A stretch of 49,447 nucleotides of DNA from Aeromicrobium sp. (GTDB lineage Bacteria > Actinomycetota > Actinomycetes > Propionibacteriales > Nocardioidaceae), in assembly GCA_023257515.1 (NCBI GenBank), contig JALRCA010000081.1, positions 1-49,447 of the forward strand, in the 5' to 3' direction. Under the pieces are notes generated by a model that worked only from the letters and a program-made list of their open reading frames with translations, made no database searches and was not told the DNA's origin. This document shows, in pieces, positions 39,375 to 47,772 of the stretch (positions within the stretch are counted from its first letter, which is position 1; the number at the start of each line of letters is the position of its first letter). The position numbers were made by a program, and so were the translations under genes.

Positions 39375-41689
39375 GCATCACCCTCGAGCCGCTCGACCTG
39401 GAGCGCGACCTGGAGCTGCTGCACGCGTGGGTCACGCACCCGCGCTCGGCGTTCTGGATGATGCAGGACCACACGCCCGAGCAGGTCCGCGAGGCCTACG
39501 CCGAGATCGTGGCCTCCCTGCACCACGACGCGTGGCTGGGTCGCGTGGACGGGCGACCGGCGTTCCTCGCCGAGACGTACGACCCCGCCCACTCCGAGCT
39601 CGCGCCGCACCACGCGACACAGCCCGGCGACCTGGGCATGCACGTGCTCGTCGGTCCGCCGTCCGGCGATCCCGTGCCCGGGTTCACGGCGCGCGTGTTC
39701 GCCGCCGTGATGCGGCACTGCTTCGCGGCCCGGGGCCACGGCGACGTGCCGGTCCGGCGGGTCGTCGTCGAGCCCGACGTGCGCAACGAGGCGATCGCCG
39801 CGCTCAACGCCCGTGCCGGGTTCCTCGTCGTGCGCGACGTCCCGCTCGAGGGCAAGACGGCGGCGCTGTCGCTGTGCACCCGCGAGCGCTTCGAGACCAG
39901 TCCGCTCGGTCGGCCCCAGGTCGAGGGACTCCACCCCGCCGAGCACCTGGAGCCCGACGCGATGGCTCGCGCCCACCGGCACCTCGTGCGCAAGGCGATC
40001 GCCGAGCTCTCGCACGAGCGGCTGCTGGACCCGACGCCGGTGGCCGACGCGCCCGGATTCTTCGAGGTCGCGGCGGGGGAGTCGACGTACCGGTTCCACG
40101 CGCACCGGCACGAGCTCGAGCACTGGGTCGTCGACCCGTGGTCGATCACGCGGAGCATCGACGGTGCGACGGCCGAGCCGGACGTGCTCGAGCTCGTGGC
40201 GTCCCTGCACGCCGAGCTCGGACTTCCTGAGCACCTGGTCGCGACCTACCTGGAGGAGCTCAACGCCACCTTGGCGTCGGCCGCCTGGAAGCAGCACCAC
40301 CGTCGCGCGAGCGTCACGGACCTGCTCGACGCCGACTTCCAGACGATCGAGAGCTCGATGACCGAGGGGCATCCGGCGTTCGTCGCGAACAACGGACGCA
40401 TCGGCTTCGACGTCGACGACCACGCCCGGTTCGCCCCCGAGACCGGGGCCGACGTGCGTCTCGCGTGGGTCGCGCTGCGGCGCGAGCACGCGCGGCTCAC
40501 GTGCGGCGAGGGCCTGGACGAGGAGACGCTCCTCGCGGGCGAGCTCGACCCCGCGACCCGTGAGGCGTTCGCAGCGCGGCTGCGCTCCCTGCGTCTCGAC
40601 CCGGACGGCTACCTCCTCGCGCCGGTGCACCCGTGGCAGTGGCGGCACAAGCTCGCGGTCACGTTCGCGAGCGACGTCGCGCGGCGCGACGTCGTGCTGC
40701 TCGGGCTCGGTCCCGACACGTACCGCGCGCAGCAGTCGATCCGGACGTTCTTCAACACGAGCCGCCCCGACCGGCACTACGTCAAGACGGCGCTCTCGAT
40801 CCAGAACATGGGCTTCATGCGGGGGCTGTCGCCGCACTACATGGAGGCCACGCCGGCGATCAACGACTGGGTCCACGACCTCGTCGAGGGTGACGACGAG
40901 CTGCGGGCCTGCGGCTTCGAGGTGCTGCGCGAGCGCGCGGCCGTCGGCTACACCGGCGGCGTCTACCAGCGCCTCGGCGCCCGGACGGCGTACCAGAAGA
41001 TGCTCGCCGCCCTGTGGCGCGAGAGCCCCGTCGACCGGGTCGGTCCCGGCGAGCGCCTCGCCACGATGGCCTCGCTGCTGCACCACGACCAGCAGGGGCG
41101 CTCCTACGCCGCCGCGCTCGTCCGGGCCTCGGGGCTGGAGCCCGAGGACTGGGTGAGGCGCTACCTCGACGTCTACCTGCGACCGCTCGTCCACTGCCTG
41201 TGGGCGCACGACCTGGCGTTCATGCCGCACGGCGAGAATGTCATCCTCGTGCTCCGTGATCACGTGCCGGTGCGGGCGCTCATGAAGGACATCGGCGAGG
41301 AGGTCGCCGTGCTCGGCGACCGGCCGCTGCCGCACGAGGTCGAGCGGATCCGGGCGAAGGTCCCCGAGGACGTGCGCGCGCTGTCGATCCTGACCGACGT
41401 GGTCGACGGGTTCCTGCGCTTCCTCGCGGCGGACCTGGCCGAGGAGGGCGTGCTGCCGGCCGACTCGTTCTGGACGGTCGCGGCGCACTGCGTCACGGGG
41501 CTGCTCCAGGATCACCCCGAGCACGCCGAGGCGGCCCGTCGCGACGACGTGCTGGCCGAGGAGTTCGCGCACTCGTGCCTCAACCGGCTGCAGCTGCGCA
41601 ACACGCTCGAGATGGTCGACCTGTCGGACCAGGCGTCGTCGCTGGCGTTCGCTGGTGTGCTGCGCAACCCGATGGCGGGTCGCGCGTGA
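39371..41689 (+). CDS. GNAT acyltransferase fused to IucA/IucC siderophore synthetase (DesC-DesD fusion)
   Basis: A 772-residue two-enzyme protein. Residues 1 to ~175 are an IucB/DesC-type GNAT (ELLHAWVTHPRSAFWMMQDHTPEQVREAYAEI, then GDLGMHVLVGPP and VVVEPDVRNEAAI-like VVVEPDVRNEAIAAL). Residues ~200-640 are a NIS synthetase with the ATP motif GHPAFVANNGRIGFDVDDH, the block LAPVHPWQWRHKLAV and RTFFNTSRPDRHYVKTALSI. A FhuF-like C-terminal region contains RPLVHCLWAHDLAFMPHGENVILVL. The first part would acylate the N-hydroxydiamine with succinyl- or acyl-CoA, and the second would oligomerise or cyclise the product with ATP. ATG 39371 overlaps the hydroxylase stop. A longer frame upstream (to 38087) lies inside the hydroxylase gene. 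Confidence 0.9.
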   Translation: MSITLEPLDLERDLELLHAWVTHPRSAFWMMQDHTPEQVREAYAEIVASLHHDAWLGRVDGRPAFLAETYDPAHSELAPHHATQPGDLGMHVLVGPPSGDPVPGFTARVFAAVMRHCFAARGHGDVPVRRVVVEPDVRNEAIAALNARAGFLVVRDVPLEGKTAALSLCTRERFETSPLGRPQVEGLHPAEHLEPDAMARAHRHLVRKAIAELSHERLLDPTPVADAPGFFEVAAGESTYRFHAHRHELEHWVVDPWSITRSIDGATAEPDVLELVASLHAELGLPEHLVATYLEELNATLASAAWKQHHRRASVTDLLDADFQTIESSMTEGHPAFVANNGRIGFDVDDHARFAPETGADVRLAWVALRREHARLTCGEGLDEETLLAGELDPATREAFAARLRSLRLDPDGYLLAPVHPWQWRHKLAVTFASDVARRDVVLLGLGPDTYRAQQSIRTFFNTSRPDRHYVKTALSIQNMGFMRGLSPHYMEATPAINDWVHDLVEGDDELRACGFEVLRERAAVGYTGGVYQRLGARTAYQKMLAALWRESPVDRVGPGERLATMASLLHHDQQGRSYAAALVRASGLEPEDWVRRYLDVYLRPLVHCLWAHDLAFMPHGENVILVLRDHVPVRALMKDIGEEVAVLGDRPLPHEVERIRAKVPEDVRALSILTDVVDGFLRFLAADLAEEGVLPADSFWTVAAHCVTGLLQDHPEHAEAARRDDVLAEEFAHSCLNRLQLRNTLEMVDLSDQASSLAFAGVLRNPMAGRA

Positions 41690-43509
41690 CCCTGGTGGTC
41701 CGGGCGGGGTCGTTCGAGAAGCTGGCGCACGAGCAGGGTCGTGCGACCGCCCGGTCGCACGCGTCGGTGCTGACCGAGGACGTCGCCCTGCTCGAGGGAC
41801 GCACCGGCACGGCGTGGGACGAGCTCGCGCGTCGCACGCTCCTGGTCGAGACCGCCGTGCGCGCGACCCAGGCGATGGACGCCGAGAGCCGTGCGTTCTT
41901 CGCCGCCTACGCCGACGGCGTCAACGACGCCCGCCCTGAGGACCGGCCCTGGCAGCCGTGGACGCCGGCCGGGATCTTCGTGCTGCACCACGTGCTGTTC
42001 GGGACGTTCGGCCACCAGCTGTGGCACCGGCACGTGCGCCGCACGCTCGGGACGGACGCGCTGGCGGACCTCGCGCAGGAGGCGCCGGCCATGTCCGGCA
42101 GCAACGCCTGGGTCGTCGGCGGCGAACGCACGGCCAGCGGGTCGCCGCTGATCGGCGCGGACCCGCACCGCGTGCTGTCGTGGCCCGGGGTCTACCAGCG
42201 CGTGCACCTGGTCGCCGAGGGGGTCGACGTGCTCGGTCTGACGTTCCCCGGCGTCCCCGGCGTGCAGCACTTCGGGCACACCGGGTCGGTCGCGTGGGCC
42301 GTGACCAACGCGATGGCCGAGACGCAGGACGCGATCGACGTCGACGTCCGCTGCGTCGACGGCGAGACCTCGGTGCGCCGGCAGGGCGCCTCGGCATGGC
42401 ACGCGTGCTCCGTGCATGACGGCGTCGTCCGATCACCGTGGGGTCCGCTCGTGGTCGGCCGGGTGCCGGCCGAGGGAGAGCGATGCGAGGGGGTCGTGCT
42501 GCGATGGACGGTGCACGCCCTCGGCGACCTCGGTCTGTCGGCCGTCCTGCCGCTCCTGCGGGCGCGGCGGGTGAGCGACGTCGAGGCCGCGCTCGACCAC
42601 TGGGTGGAGCCGGTCAACGACGTGCTCGTCGCCGACCGCGAGGGTGTCGTGATGCACCGGTTGGCTGGCCGCGTGCCGCGGCGCGGCGCCGACGGCGAGT
42701 GGGACGGCTGGCTCGACGTGCCCACGGTGCGCGCCGGCCGCGAGGCGCTCGTGGTCTCCGCCAACCACCGTCGACCGGGCCGTGAGCTCGTCGCGCGCGA
42801 GGTGGCACCCCCGCACCGTGCCGACCGGCTCGAGCAGCTGCTCGACGGGCGCGACGACCTGGACGTGGACGACGCCGTCGCGGTCCACGCCGACACCCTC
42901 CTGCTGCCGGCCGTGGCCTGGCAGAAGCGGCTCGCCGACCAGGTGACGTCAGAGGTCGCCGTCGAGGAGCGCCGCGCCCTGCTGCTCGGGTGGGACGCCC
43001 GCATGGACACGTCGTCCCTGGGGGCGGGTGCCTTCGCCGACCTGCGCTCGACGCTGGTGCGGCGCCTCGCCGCCCACCCGTCGCTGCTGCCGCTGCGCGC
43101 CGAGCACGGCCTCGACCCGGTGTGGGAGCCGTGGCTGCAGCCGGAGCCGCGCATCGCGCTGGCCCTCGACCGCTGGGTCGAGGCGGGCTCGGCGCCCCGG
43201 GGCATCGACCTCGACGTGGAGCTCGCGGCCGCGCTGGTCGAGTCGGCCACGCGCCCAGCGCGGGCCTGGGGAGAGACCCACGGCGTCGACGTGCCGGACG
43301 TCGGTCGCGTCCCGCTGGCCGGCGACGACGGCTGCGTGCTGTCGACCGCGAGCGTGCCCGGCCTCGACGACACCGCCTGGCGGGGCCCGGTCGCCCGCGT
43401 GGTGTGGGACCTGGCCGACCGGTCCGCCAGCCGCTGGACGGTGCCCGACGAGGTCGAGGTGTGGGCGGCGGGCGGCATGGGTCCCCTCCCGGGAGGAGAC
43501 CTGACATGA
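41686..43509 (+). CDS. Penicillin-acylase-family Ntn hydrolase in the siderophore operon
   Basis: A 607-residue member of the penicillin amidase (N-terminal nucleophile) family. The self-cleavage site and nucleophile are in MSGSNAWVVGGERTASGSPLIGADPH; cleavage before Ser139 would free a Ser-Asn-Ala-Trp beta chain. VSANHR provides the expected oxyanion Asn, and FPGVPGVQHFGHTGSVAWAVTNAMAETQD is the usual substrate-pocket segment. No signal peptide is visible, unlike PvdQ and penicillin G acylase, so it should act in the cytoplasm. GTG 41686 overlaps the synthetase stop (GTGA), and its own stop overlaps the next GNAT start, so it is fully inside the operon. Plausible jobs are removing an acyl group from a siderophore intermediate or recycling mis-acylated diamine. 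An upstream in-frame start at 41575 was rejected because it overlaps the synthetase deeply. Confidence 0.82.
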   Translation: MTLVVRAGSFEKLAHEQGRATARSHASVLTEDVALLEGRTGTAWDELARRTLLVETAVRATQAMDAESRAFFAAYADGVNDARPEDRPWQPWTPAGIFVLHHVLFGTFGHQLWHRHVRRTLGTDALADLAQEAPAMSGSNAWVVGGERTASGSPLIGADPHRVLSWPGVYQRVHLVAEGVDVLGLTFPGVPGVQHFGHTGSVAWAVTNAMAETQDAIDVDVRCVDGETSVRRQGASAWHACSVHDGVVRSPWGPLVVGRVPAEGERCEGVVLRWTVHALGDLGLSAVLPLLRARRVSDVEAALDHWVEPVNDVLVADREGVVMHRLAGRVPRRGADGEWDGWLDVPTVRAGREALVVSANHRRPGRELVAREVAPPHRADRLEQLLDGRDDLDVDDAVAVHADTLLLPAVAWQKRLADQVTSEVAVEERRALLLGWDARMDTSSLGAGAFADLRSTLVRRLAAHPSLLPLRAEHGLDPVWEPWLQPEPRIALALDRWVEAGSAPRGIDLDVELAAALVESATRPARAWGETHGVDVPDVGRVPLAGDDGCVLSTASVPGLDDTAWRGPVARVVWDLADRSASRWTVPDEVEVWAAGGMGPLPGGDLT

Positions 43510-44015
43510 CGTTGTCGATGCGCCCGGTGCGACCGGACGACGACGCGGCCCTGCTGCACGAGTGGGTCACGCAGGAGCGGGCGCGCTTCTGGGGCATGAC
43601 CGACAAGAGCCTCGAGGAGGTGCGCGATGTCTACGCCTACCTCGACTCCCTGGCCACGCACCACGCCTACCTCGTGCACCACGACGGCGTGCCGATCGCG
43701 ATCTTCCAGACGTACGAGCCGGCGCACGACCCGGTCGGCGAGGTCTACGCCGTGCGCGAGGGCGACCTGGGCGCGCACCTGTTCGTGGCGCCCGGCGAGC
43801 GGGTGCCGGGCTTCACCGGTCGGCTCGCGGCCTTCCTGGTCGAGACGCTGTTCGCCGACCCCGCGGTCCACCGCGTGGTGTGCGAGCCCGACGTCCTGAA
43901 CGCCGCGTCGTTGCGCCGCGTCGAGCAGATCGGCGCCGAGCTCGGGCCCGAGGTCGACCTGGGCTGGAAGCGGGCCCGCCTCGCCTTCCTCCCCCGCCCG
44001 GGTCAGGCCTCGTAG
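43506..44015 (+). CDS. GNAT acyltransferase, IucB/DesC-like
   Basis: A 169-residue stand-alone GNAT of the siderophore hydroxylysine/hydroxydiamine acyltransferase type. LLHEWVTQERARFWGMTDKSLEEVRDVYAYL, TYEPAHDPVGEVYAVREGDLGAHLFVAP and VVCEPDVLNAASLRRVEQIGAEL mirror the N-terminal domain of the 772-residue fusion, so the operon encodes two related acyltransferases. They may use different acyl-CoAs, for example succinyl and acetyl, giving mixed end groups as in desferrioxamine B. ATG 43506 overlaps the acylase stop. Its 3' end overlaps the convergent gene by 13 bp. Confidence 0.88.
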   Translation: MTLSMRPVRPDDDAALLHEWVTQERARFWGMTDKSLEEVRDVYAYLDSLATHHAYLVHHDGVPIAIFQTYEPAHDPVGEVYAVREGDLGAHLFVAPGERVPGFTGRLAAFLVETLFADPAVHRVVCEPDVLNAASLRRVEQIGAELGPEVDLGWKRARLAFLPRPGQAS

Positions 44016-44563
44016 AGCTCGACCTCGTCGAGGGCGACGGTGCGACGCGAGACGCCGAGCTTGGTCCACTCGAAGCCCTCGGGCGGCTCGTCACCCAGCG
44101 CCACCAGGTGGACGCCGTCGACGCCCTCCTCGAACGCCGCCACCAGGTCGAGCCCGTTCCAGCGGGCGCGCAGGCCGGGGCGCTCGGCCGGTCGGACCGG
44201 GCCGCGACCGTTGCGCCAGCCGTACGCGGGCGTGTCGTAGTAGCTGATGACGCGGCGACGGCCATCGGCCTCGAGCCGCCAGAACTCCGTGCCCGACGGT
44301 GCGCGGGTGGGCTCGAGGACCCCGTCGACGATCCGCACGTCCGGCAGCTCCGGGATCACGAGGAAGTCGACGAACTGCCCGGCGTCGGCCGCCGGGTCGG
44401 GGTGGCCGAAGAACGCCCTCGCCTCACCGGCGTCGGCGAACGACGCCTCGACCAGGGGCACGACGCGGCCGCCGACGACGTCGTGGCCCTCGAGCATGAT
44501 CGCGGTGGTCTCGCGCGGCGTGAGCAGCGCGAACCAGTGACGCTCGACGACGGGCGCGGTCAC
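44003..44563 (-). CDS. Hypothetical protein coupled to the quinone oxidoreductase
   Basis: A 186-residue protein starting TAPVVERHWFALLTPRETTAIMLEGHDVVGGRVVPLVEASF. I do not recognise a family. It has no signal peptide or membrane helix and is rich in acidic residues and aromatic motifs (EFWRLEADGRRRVISYYDTPAYGWRNGRGPV). Start GTG 44563 overlaps the oxidoreductase stop (GTGA), so translation is coupled and a linked function is likely. Its end overlaps the siderophore GNAT gene by 13 bp. Confidence 0.65.
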   Translation of the reverse strand: MTAPVVERHWFALLTPRETTAIMLEGHDVVGGRVVPLVEASFADAGEARAFFGHPDPAADAGQFVDFLVIPELPDVRIVDGVLEPTRAPSGTEFWRLEADGRRRVISYYDTPAYGWRNGRGPVRPAERPGLRARWNGLDLVAAFEEGVDGVHLVALGDEPPEGFEWTKLGVSRRTVALDEVELYEA

Positions 44564-45594
44564 GGGAGGAGCAGGACCTTGCCGGTCGCGCGGCGCTCGT
44601 CGAGCTCGGCCAGGGCCTGCGCGGCCTCGTCGAGCGGGTAGGTGGCGCCGATCGGTGGACGCAGCGCGCCGGAGGCGATGTGGGGCGCGATGGCCGCCCA
44701 CTCCTCGGCGAGGTGGCCGGGTCGCTTGAGCGCATAGGCACCCCAGCCGACGCCGACGACGCTGATGTTGTTGAGCAGCAGCCGGTTGACCTGGACCGTG
44801 GGGATCTCGCCGTCGGTGAAGCCGATCACGAGCAGCCGCCCGTCGTCCTTGAGCGTGCGCAGCGAGTCGGTGAACCGGTCGCCACCGACGGGGTCGACCA
44901 CGATGTCCACACCGCTCTGCTGATCCGCCGCCCCCGGCCCGGCACCCCCGCCGGGCTGGTCCGCCGCCCCCGGCCCGGCACCCCCGCCGGTGCGGCGTTT
45001 GACCTCGTCCTTGAAGCCCTCGACGAGCACGTACTCATCGGCGCCGGCGTCGAGGGCGACCTGGCCCTTGGCGTCCGTCGAGGTGACCGCGACGACGGTG
45101 CCCGCGCCGAACGCCTTGGCGACCTGGATCGAGGCGGTGCCGATGCCGCCGGCGGCGCCGTGCACCAGCACGGACTCGCCCTCGGCCAACTTCGCCCGCT
45201 CGACGAGCGCGAAGTAGGCCGTCAGGTAGTTGAGCGGCAGTGCGGCGCCCTGCTCGAACGTGACGTCGTCGGGCAGGGGGAACGTCATGCTGGTGTGCGC
45301 GACGGCGAGCTCGGCGAATCCGCCCAGCAGCGGGAACGCGGCGACGCGGTCGCCGGCTGCGAAGCCGGATCCCTCGGGCGCCGAGACGACCTCGCCGGCG
45401 ACCTCCGAGCCCGGGACGAACGGGAGCGGCGGCTTCATCTGGTAGAGCCCGCGGGTCTGGAGGAGCTCGGGGAACGAGACGCCCGAGGCCCGGACGCGGA
45501 CCAGGACCTGGTCGTCACCAGGGGTGGGGTCGTCGACGTCGGCGATCTCGACGGCGGCGGGACCGTCGAGCGAGGTGATCTGCACGGCACGCAT
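44560..45594 (-). CDS. NADPH:quinone oxidoreductase (zinc-free medium-chain dehydrogenase)
   Basis: A 344-residue QOR-type enzyme. PFVPGSEVAGEV replaces the zinc site, LPLNYLTAYFALVERAKLAEGESVLVHGAAGGIG is the quinone-oxidoreductase signature with the NADPH loop AAGGIG, and VDPVGGDRFTDSLRTLKDDGRLLVIGF follows. It should reduce quinones or enones with NADPH. An internal 36-bp tandem duplication adds two copies of a Gly/Ala/Pro-rich 12-residue segment (AGPGAADQ core) in the coenzyme domain. ATG 45594 is six bases after TAGGGT (minus strand, 45606-45601) without a ribosome site, so it is leaderless. Confidence 0.9.
   Translation of the reverse strand: MRAVQITSLDGPAAVEIADVDDPTPGDDQVLVRVRASGVSFPELLQTRGLYQMKPPLPFVPGSEVAGEVVSAPEGSGFAAGDRVAAFPLLGGFAELAVAHTSMTFPLPDDVTFEQGAALPLNYLTAYFALVERAKLAEGESVLVHGAAGGIGTASIQVAKAFGAGTVVAVTSTDAKGQVALDAGADEYVLVEGFKDEVKRRTGGGAGPGAADQPGGGAGPGAADQQSGVDIVVDPVGGDRFTDSLRTLKDDGRLLVIGFTDGEIPTVQVNRLLLNNISVVGVGWGAYALKRPGHLAEEWAAIAPHIASGALRPPIGATYPLDEAAQALAELDERRATGKVLLLP
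44921..44992. repeat. 36-bp tandem duplication inside the oxidoreductase gene
   Basis: Two adjacent 36-bp copies, 44921-44956 and 44957-44992, are nearly identical (core CCGCCGCCCCCGGCCCGGCA). They encode two 12-residue Gly/Pro/Ala-rich segments and keep the reading frame. Homologues usually have a shorter loop between the VLVEGFKDEV helix and the VDIVVDPVGG strand, so this is probably an inserted linker. Confidence 0.8.
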
Positions 45595-45625
45595 GGGCCG
45601 ACCCTAGCCGTGGGCGGGCAGCCGC

Positions 45626-46846
45626 TCAGGACCAGGCGCGGACGACGAGGCTGATCGCGACGGCGAAGCCGAGACTCACGAGCACCAGGTAGGGGCCGTA
45701 GAGCCGGCGCAGCCAGGGGTGGAGCAACCGTGCGAGGTACCACAGGACCGTGGCGACGACCGCGAGCCGCAGGCCGCGCTCCACGAGGGTCCAGCCGGCG
45801 AGCTGCCACAGGTCGAAGCCGTTCTCGCCGGCGATCCGGGCGTAGACCTTGACCGGGATGCCGTCGAGCGCCTGGTGCAGCATGCCGATCGGGCCGTCGG
45901 CGAGGTGTCGTGCGGCGGCCTCCCGCATCCGCTCTGTGGTCCAGGGAGCGGGCAGTCGGGTCCCGCCGGCCGCGAGCACCGCGGTCGTCAGCACCCCGCT
46001 GACCGATCCGGCGACGAGGGCGAGCGAGAACACCGGGATGCGCCGCGGCAGGGCGACAGCGATCATCACGATCGACATCTCGGCCATGACCGGCCAGCTC
46101 ATGGCCTCGGCCAGGCCCCACAGGAACGCGACCACGAGGGCCCAGGGGCTGGCGACGAGGCGCGAGACCGCATGCCACGTGCGCGACTCGCGCTCACGCA
46201 CGGGCGCGGACTCCAACGACGACTCGACCAGGTCGTGCAGCACCTCGGGGTCGGCGTCGGCCGGTGCGACCGGAGTGCCGATTCGCACCTCCATGGGGGT
46301 GGGGGTGAACCGGCCGTTCTTGGGCAGGACGTCGCGCGTGCCGAGGAGCGCGACGGGCACGACCTCGACGTCGAGATCTCGGGCCAGGCGCGTGGCGCCG
46401 GAGGCGAAGCGCCCGACGGAGCCGTCGAGCGTGCGCGTGCCCTCGGGGTAGACCACGACGGTCCGGCCCTCGGCCACCGCGGGCTCGGTCGCGGCGAGCA
46501 GTCCTGCGTAGGCCCCTGATTCGTGCCGGCGCACCGGCAGCGCCCCGGCCAGTCCGGTGACGAGGAGACGGCGCCACCACACGTCGAACCAGTAGTCGGC
46601 CGCGGCGGCGAACACGGGCTTGCCGTGCGTCGGCAGCGCCGCCATGAGCGCCGCGGTGTCGGCGTGCGAGGAGTGGTTGGCGACCAGGATCCGACCACGG
46701 CCGTCGGGGGTGGGCGGCAGGTCTCCGGTGACCGTGAGACCGCCCGACAACGACGTCGCCACGCGCCAGATCCGACGCCGCGCGAGGCTCGGCAGGTGCA
46801 GTCCTTGTTTTTTGCCGCCCACGGCCCGGTACTCCCGCCAGGTCAT
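45626..46846 (-). CDS. PlsC-type acyltransferase with C-terminal membrane domain
   Basis: A 406-residue protein. The N-terminal acyltransferase domain has NHSSHAD (the H-x4-D catalytic motif) and YPEGTRT (the glycerol-phosphate-binding motif). From about residue 230 onward are several hydrophobic helices (PWALVVAFLWGLAEAMSWP, IPVFSLALVAGSVSGVLTTAVLA, LVSLGFAVAISLVV) not found in ordinary PlsC. It probably acylates a lysophosphatidate-like lipid at the membrane. ATG 46846 overlaps the cdsA stop (ATGA). A longer open frame to 47563 overlaps cdsA entirely and was rejected. It is the last gene of a three-gene lipid operon. Confidence 0.85.
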   Translation of the reverse strand: MTWREYRAVGGKKQGLHLPSLARRRIWRVATSLSGGLTVTGDLPPTPDGRGRILVANHSSHADTAALMAALPTHGKPVFAAAADYWFDVWWRRLLVTGLAGALPVRRHESGAYAGLLAATEPAVAEGRTVVVYPEGTRTLDGSVGRFASGATRLARDLDVEVVPVALLGTRDVLPKNGRFTPTPMEVRIGTPVAPADADPEVLHDLVESSLESAPVRERESRTWHAVSRLVASPWALVVAFLWGLAEAMSWPVMAEMSIVMIAVALPRRIPVFSLALVAGSVSGVLTTAVLAAGGTRLPAPWTTERMREAAARHLADGPIGMLHQALDGIPVKVYARIAGENGFDLWQLAGWTLVERGLRLAVVATVLWYLARLLHPWLRRLYGPYLVLVSLGFAVAISLVVRAWS

Positions 46847-47772
46847 GCCAGCACCGCGGCGAGCGGCAGGACGAGCAGCAGCGAGTCGACCCGGTCGAGC
46901 AGCCCGCCGAAGCCGGGCAGCCAGTCGCCCGCGTCCTTGACGCCGGCCTGGCGCTTGAACATCGACTCGAGCAGGTCGCCCAGCACGCCGCCGATCGCGA
47001 CGGCGACGACGAGCCCGACCGAGATCGTGCCGAGCAGCGTGAGGACGAGGAACGCCCCGATGACGGCGCCGGCGAGTCCGCCGACGGTCTTGTTCGGGCT
47101 CAGCGGCGAGAGGGGGCGGCGGGCCCAACCGAACCGGCGCAGACCCTTGCCGCCGCACCAGGCGGCGACATCGGTGGCGGCGGCCGCGAAGCACACCAGG
47201 AACGCGTCCTCCCACAGGATCACGAGGTGGGCGAGGGACCAGCAGATCCACACCGAGCCGAACCCGGTGAACGCGGCGCGGCGGACGCCGTGCTCGAGGT
47301 CGCCCGTGAGCACCGACGGCAACGCGCACAGCAGGACGACGAGCGGGACCAGCGCCAGGTAGGACGGCGCCTGCCAGGCGAGCAGCGGGTAGGCGACGGC
47401 GAGGCCGAGCAGCACGAGCCGGTCGGCCCGTGGGAGTCCGGCGAGTCGGGCGTACTCGTTGACGGCCAGCACGGCGAGCACGATCGCGAGGGCCGCGGTG
47501 GTGCCGCGTCCGACCCAGATCGGCAGTCCGACGACGGGCACGATGAGCGCCCAGGTGGTCCACTTCTGCACGAGCTCGCGCTTGCGGGAGATCGCGACGG
47601 CGATGCCGGCGAGCCCGAGCACGATGACCGTGACCCAGAAGAAGAACACGCCACGGCCGGTGACGTGGACGTCGAGCGGCCCCCAGTCGAGGTCGATCAC
47701 GAACGAGCGCCGGTCGAGGTTCAGCAGGCGCAGGTACCAGTCGACGAGGTCGGTGGGCAGGGAGCTGTCCAT
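46843..47772 (-). CDS. cdsA: Phosphatidate cytidylyltransferase (CDP-diglyceride synthase)
   Basis: A 309-residue polytopic protein. The CdsA signature S-x-F-K-R-x4-K-D-x-G is present exactly in SMFKRQAGVKDAGDWLPGFGG, with LSPNKTVGGLAGA upstream as the other conserved block. It makes CDP-diacylglycerol from phosphatidate and CTP in the membrane. ATG 47772 overlaps the CDP-alcohol transferase stop by one base. Because it is co-encoded with an acyltransferase and a CDP-alcohol transferase, it may be a dedicated copy for one lipid and not the general enzyme. Confidence 0.92.
   Translation of the reverse strand: MDSSLPTDLVDWYLRLLNLDRRSFVIDLDWGPLDVHVTGRGVFFFWVTVIVLGLAGIAVAISRKRELVQKWTTWALIVPVVGLPIWVGRGTTAALAIVLAVLAVNEYARLAGLPRADRLVLLGLAVAYPLLAWQAPSYLALVPLVVLLCALPSVLTGDLEHGVRRAAFTGFGSVWICWSLAHLVILWEDAFLVCFAAAATDVAAWCGGKGLRRFGWARRPLSPLSPNKTVGGLAGAVIGAFLVLTLLGTISVGLVVAVAIGGVLGDLLESMFKRQAGVKDAGDWLPGFGGLLDRVDSLLLVLPLAAVLA

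Noticed and set aside
46847-47563. Upstream extension of the PlsC frame
   Set aside because: It lies within cdsA, is Arg-rich with no similarity, and ATG 46846 overlaps the cdsA stop in the usual way.
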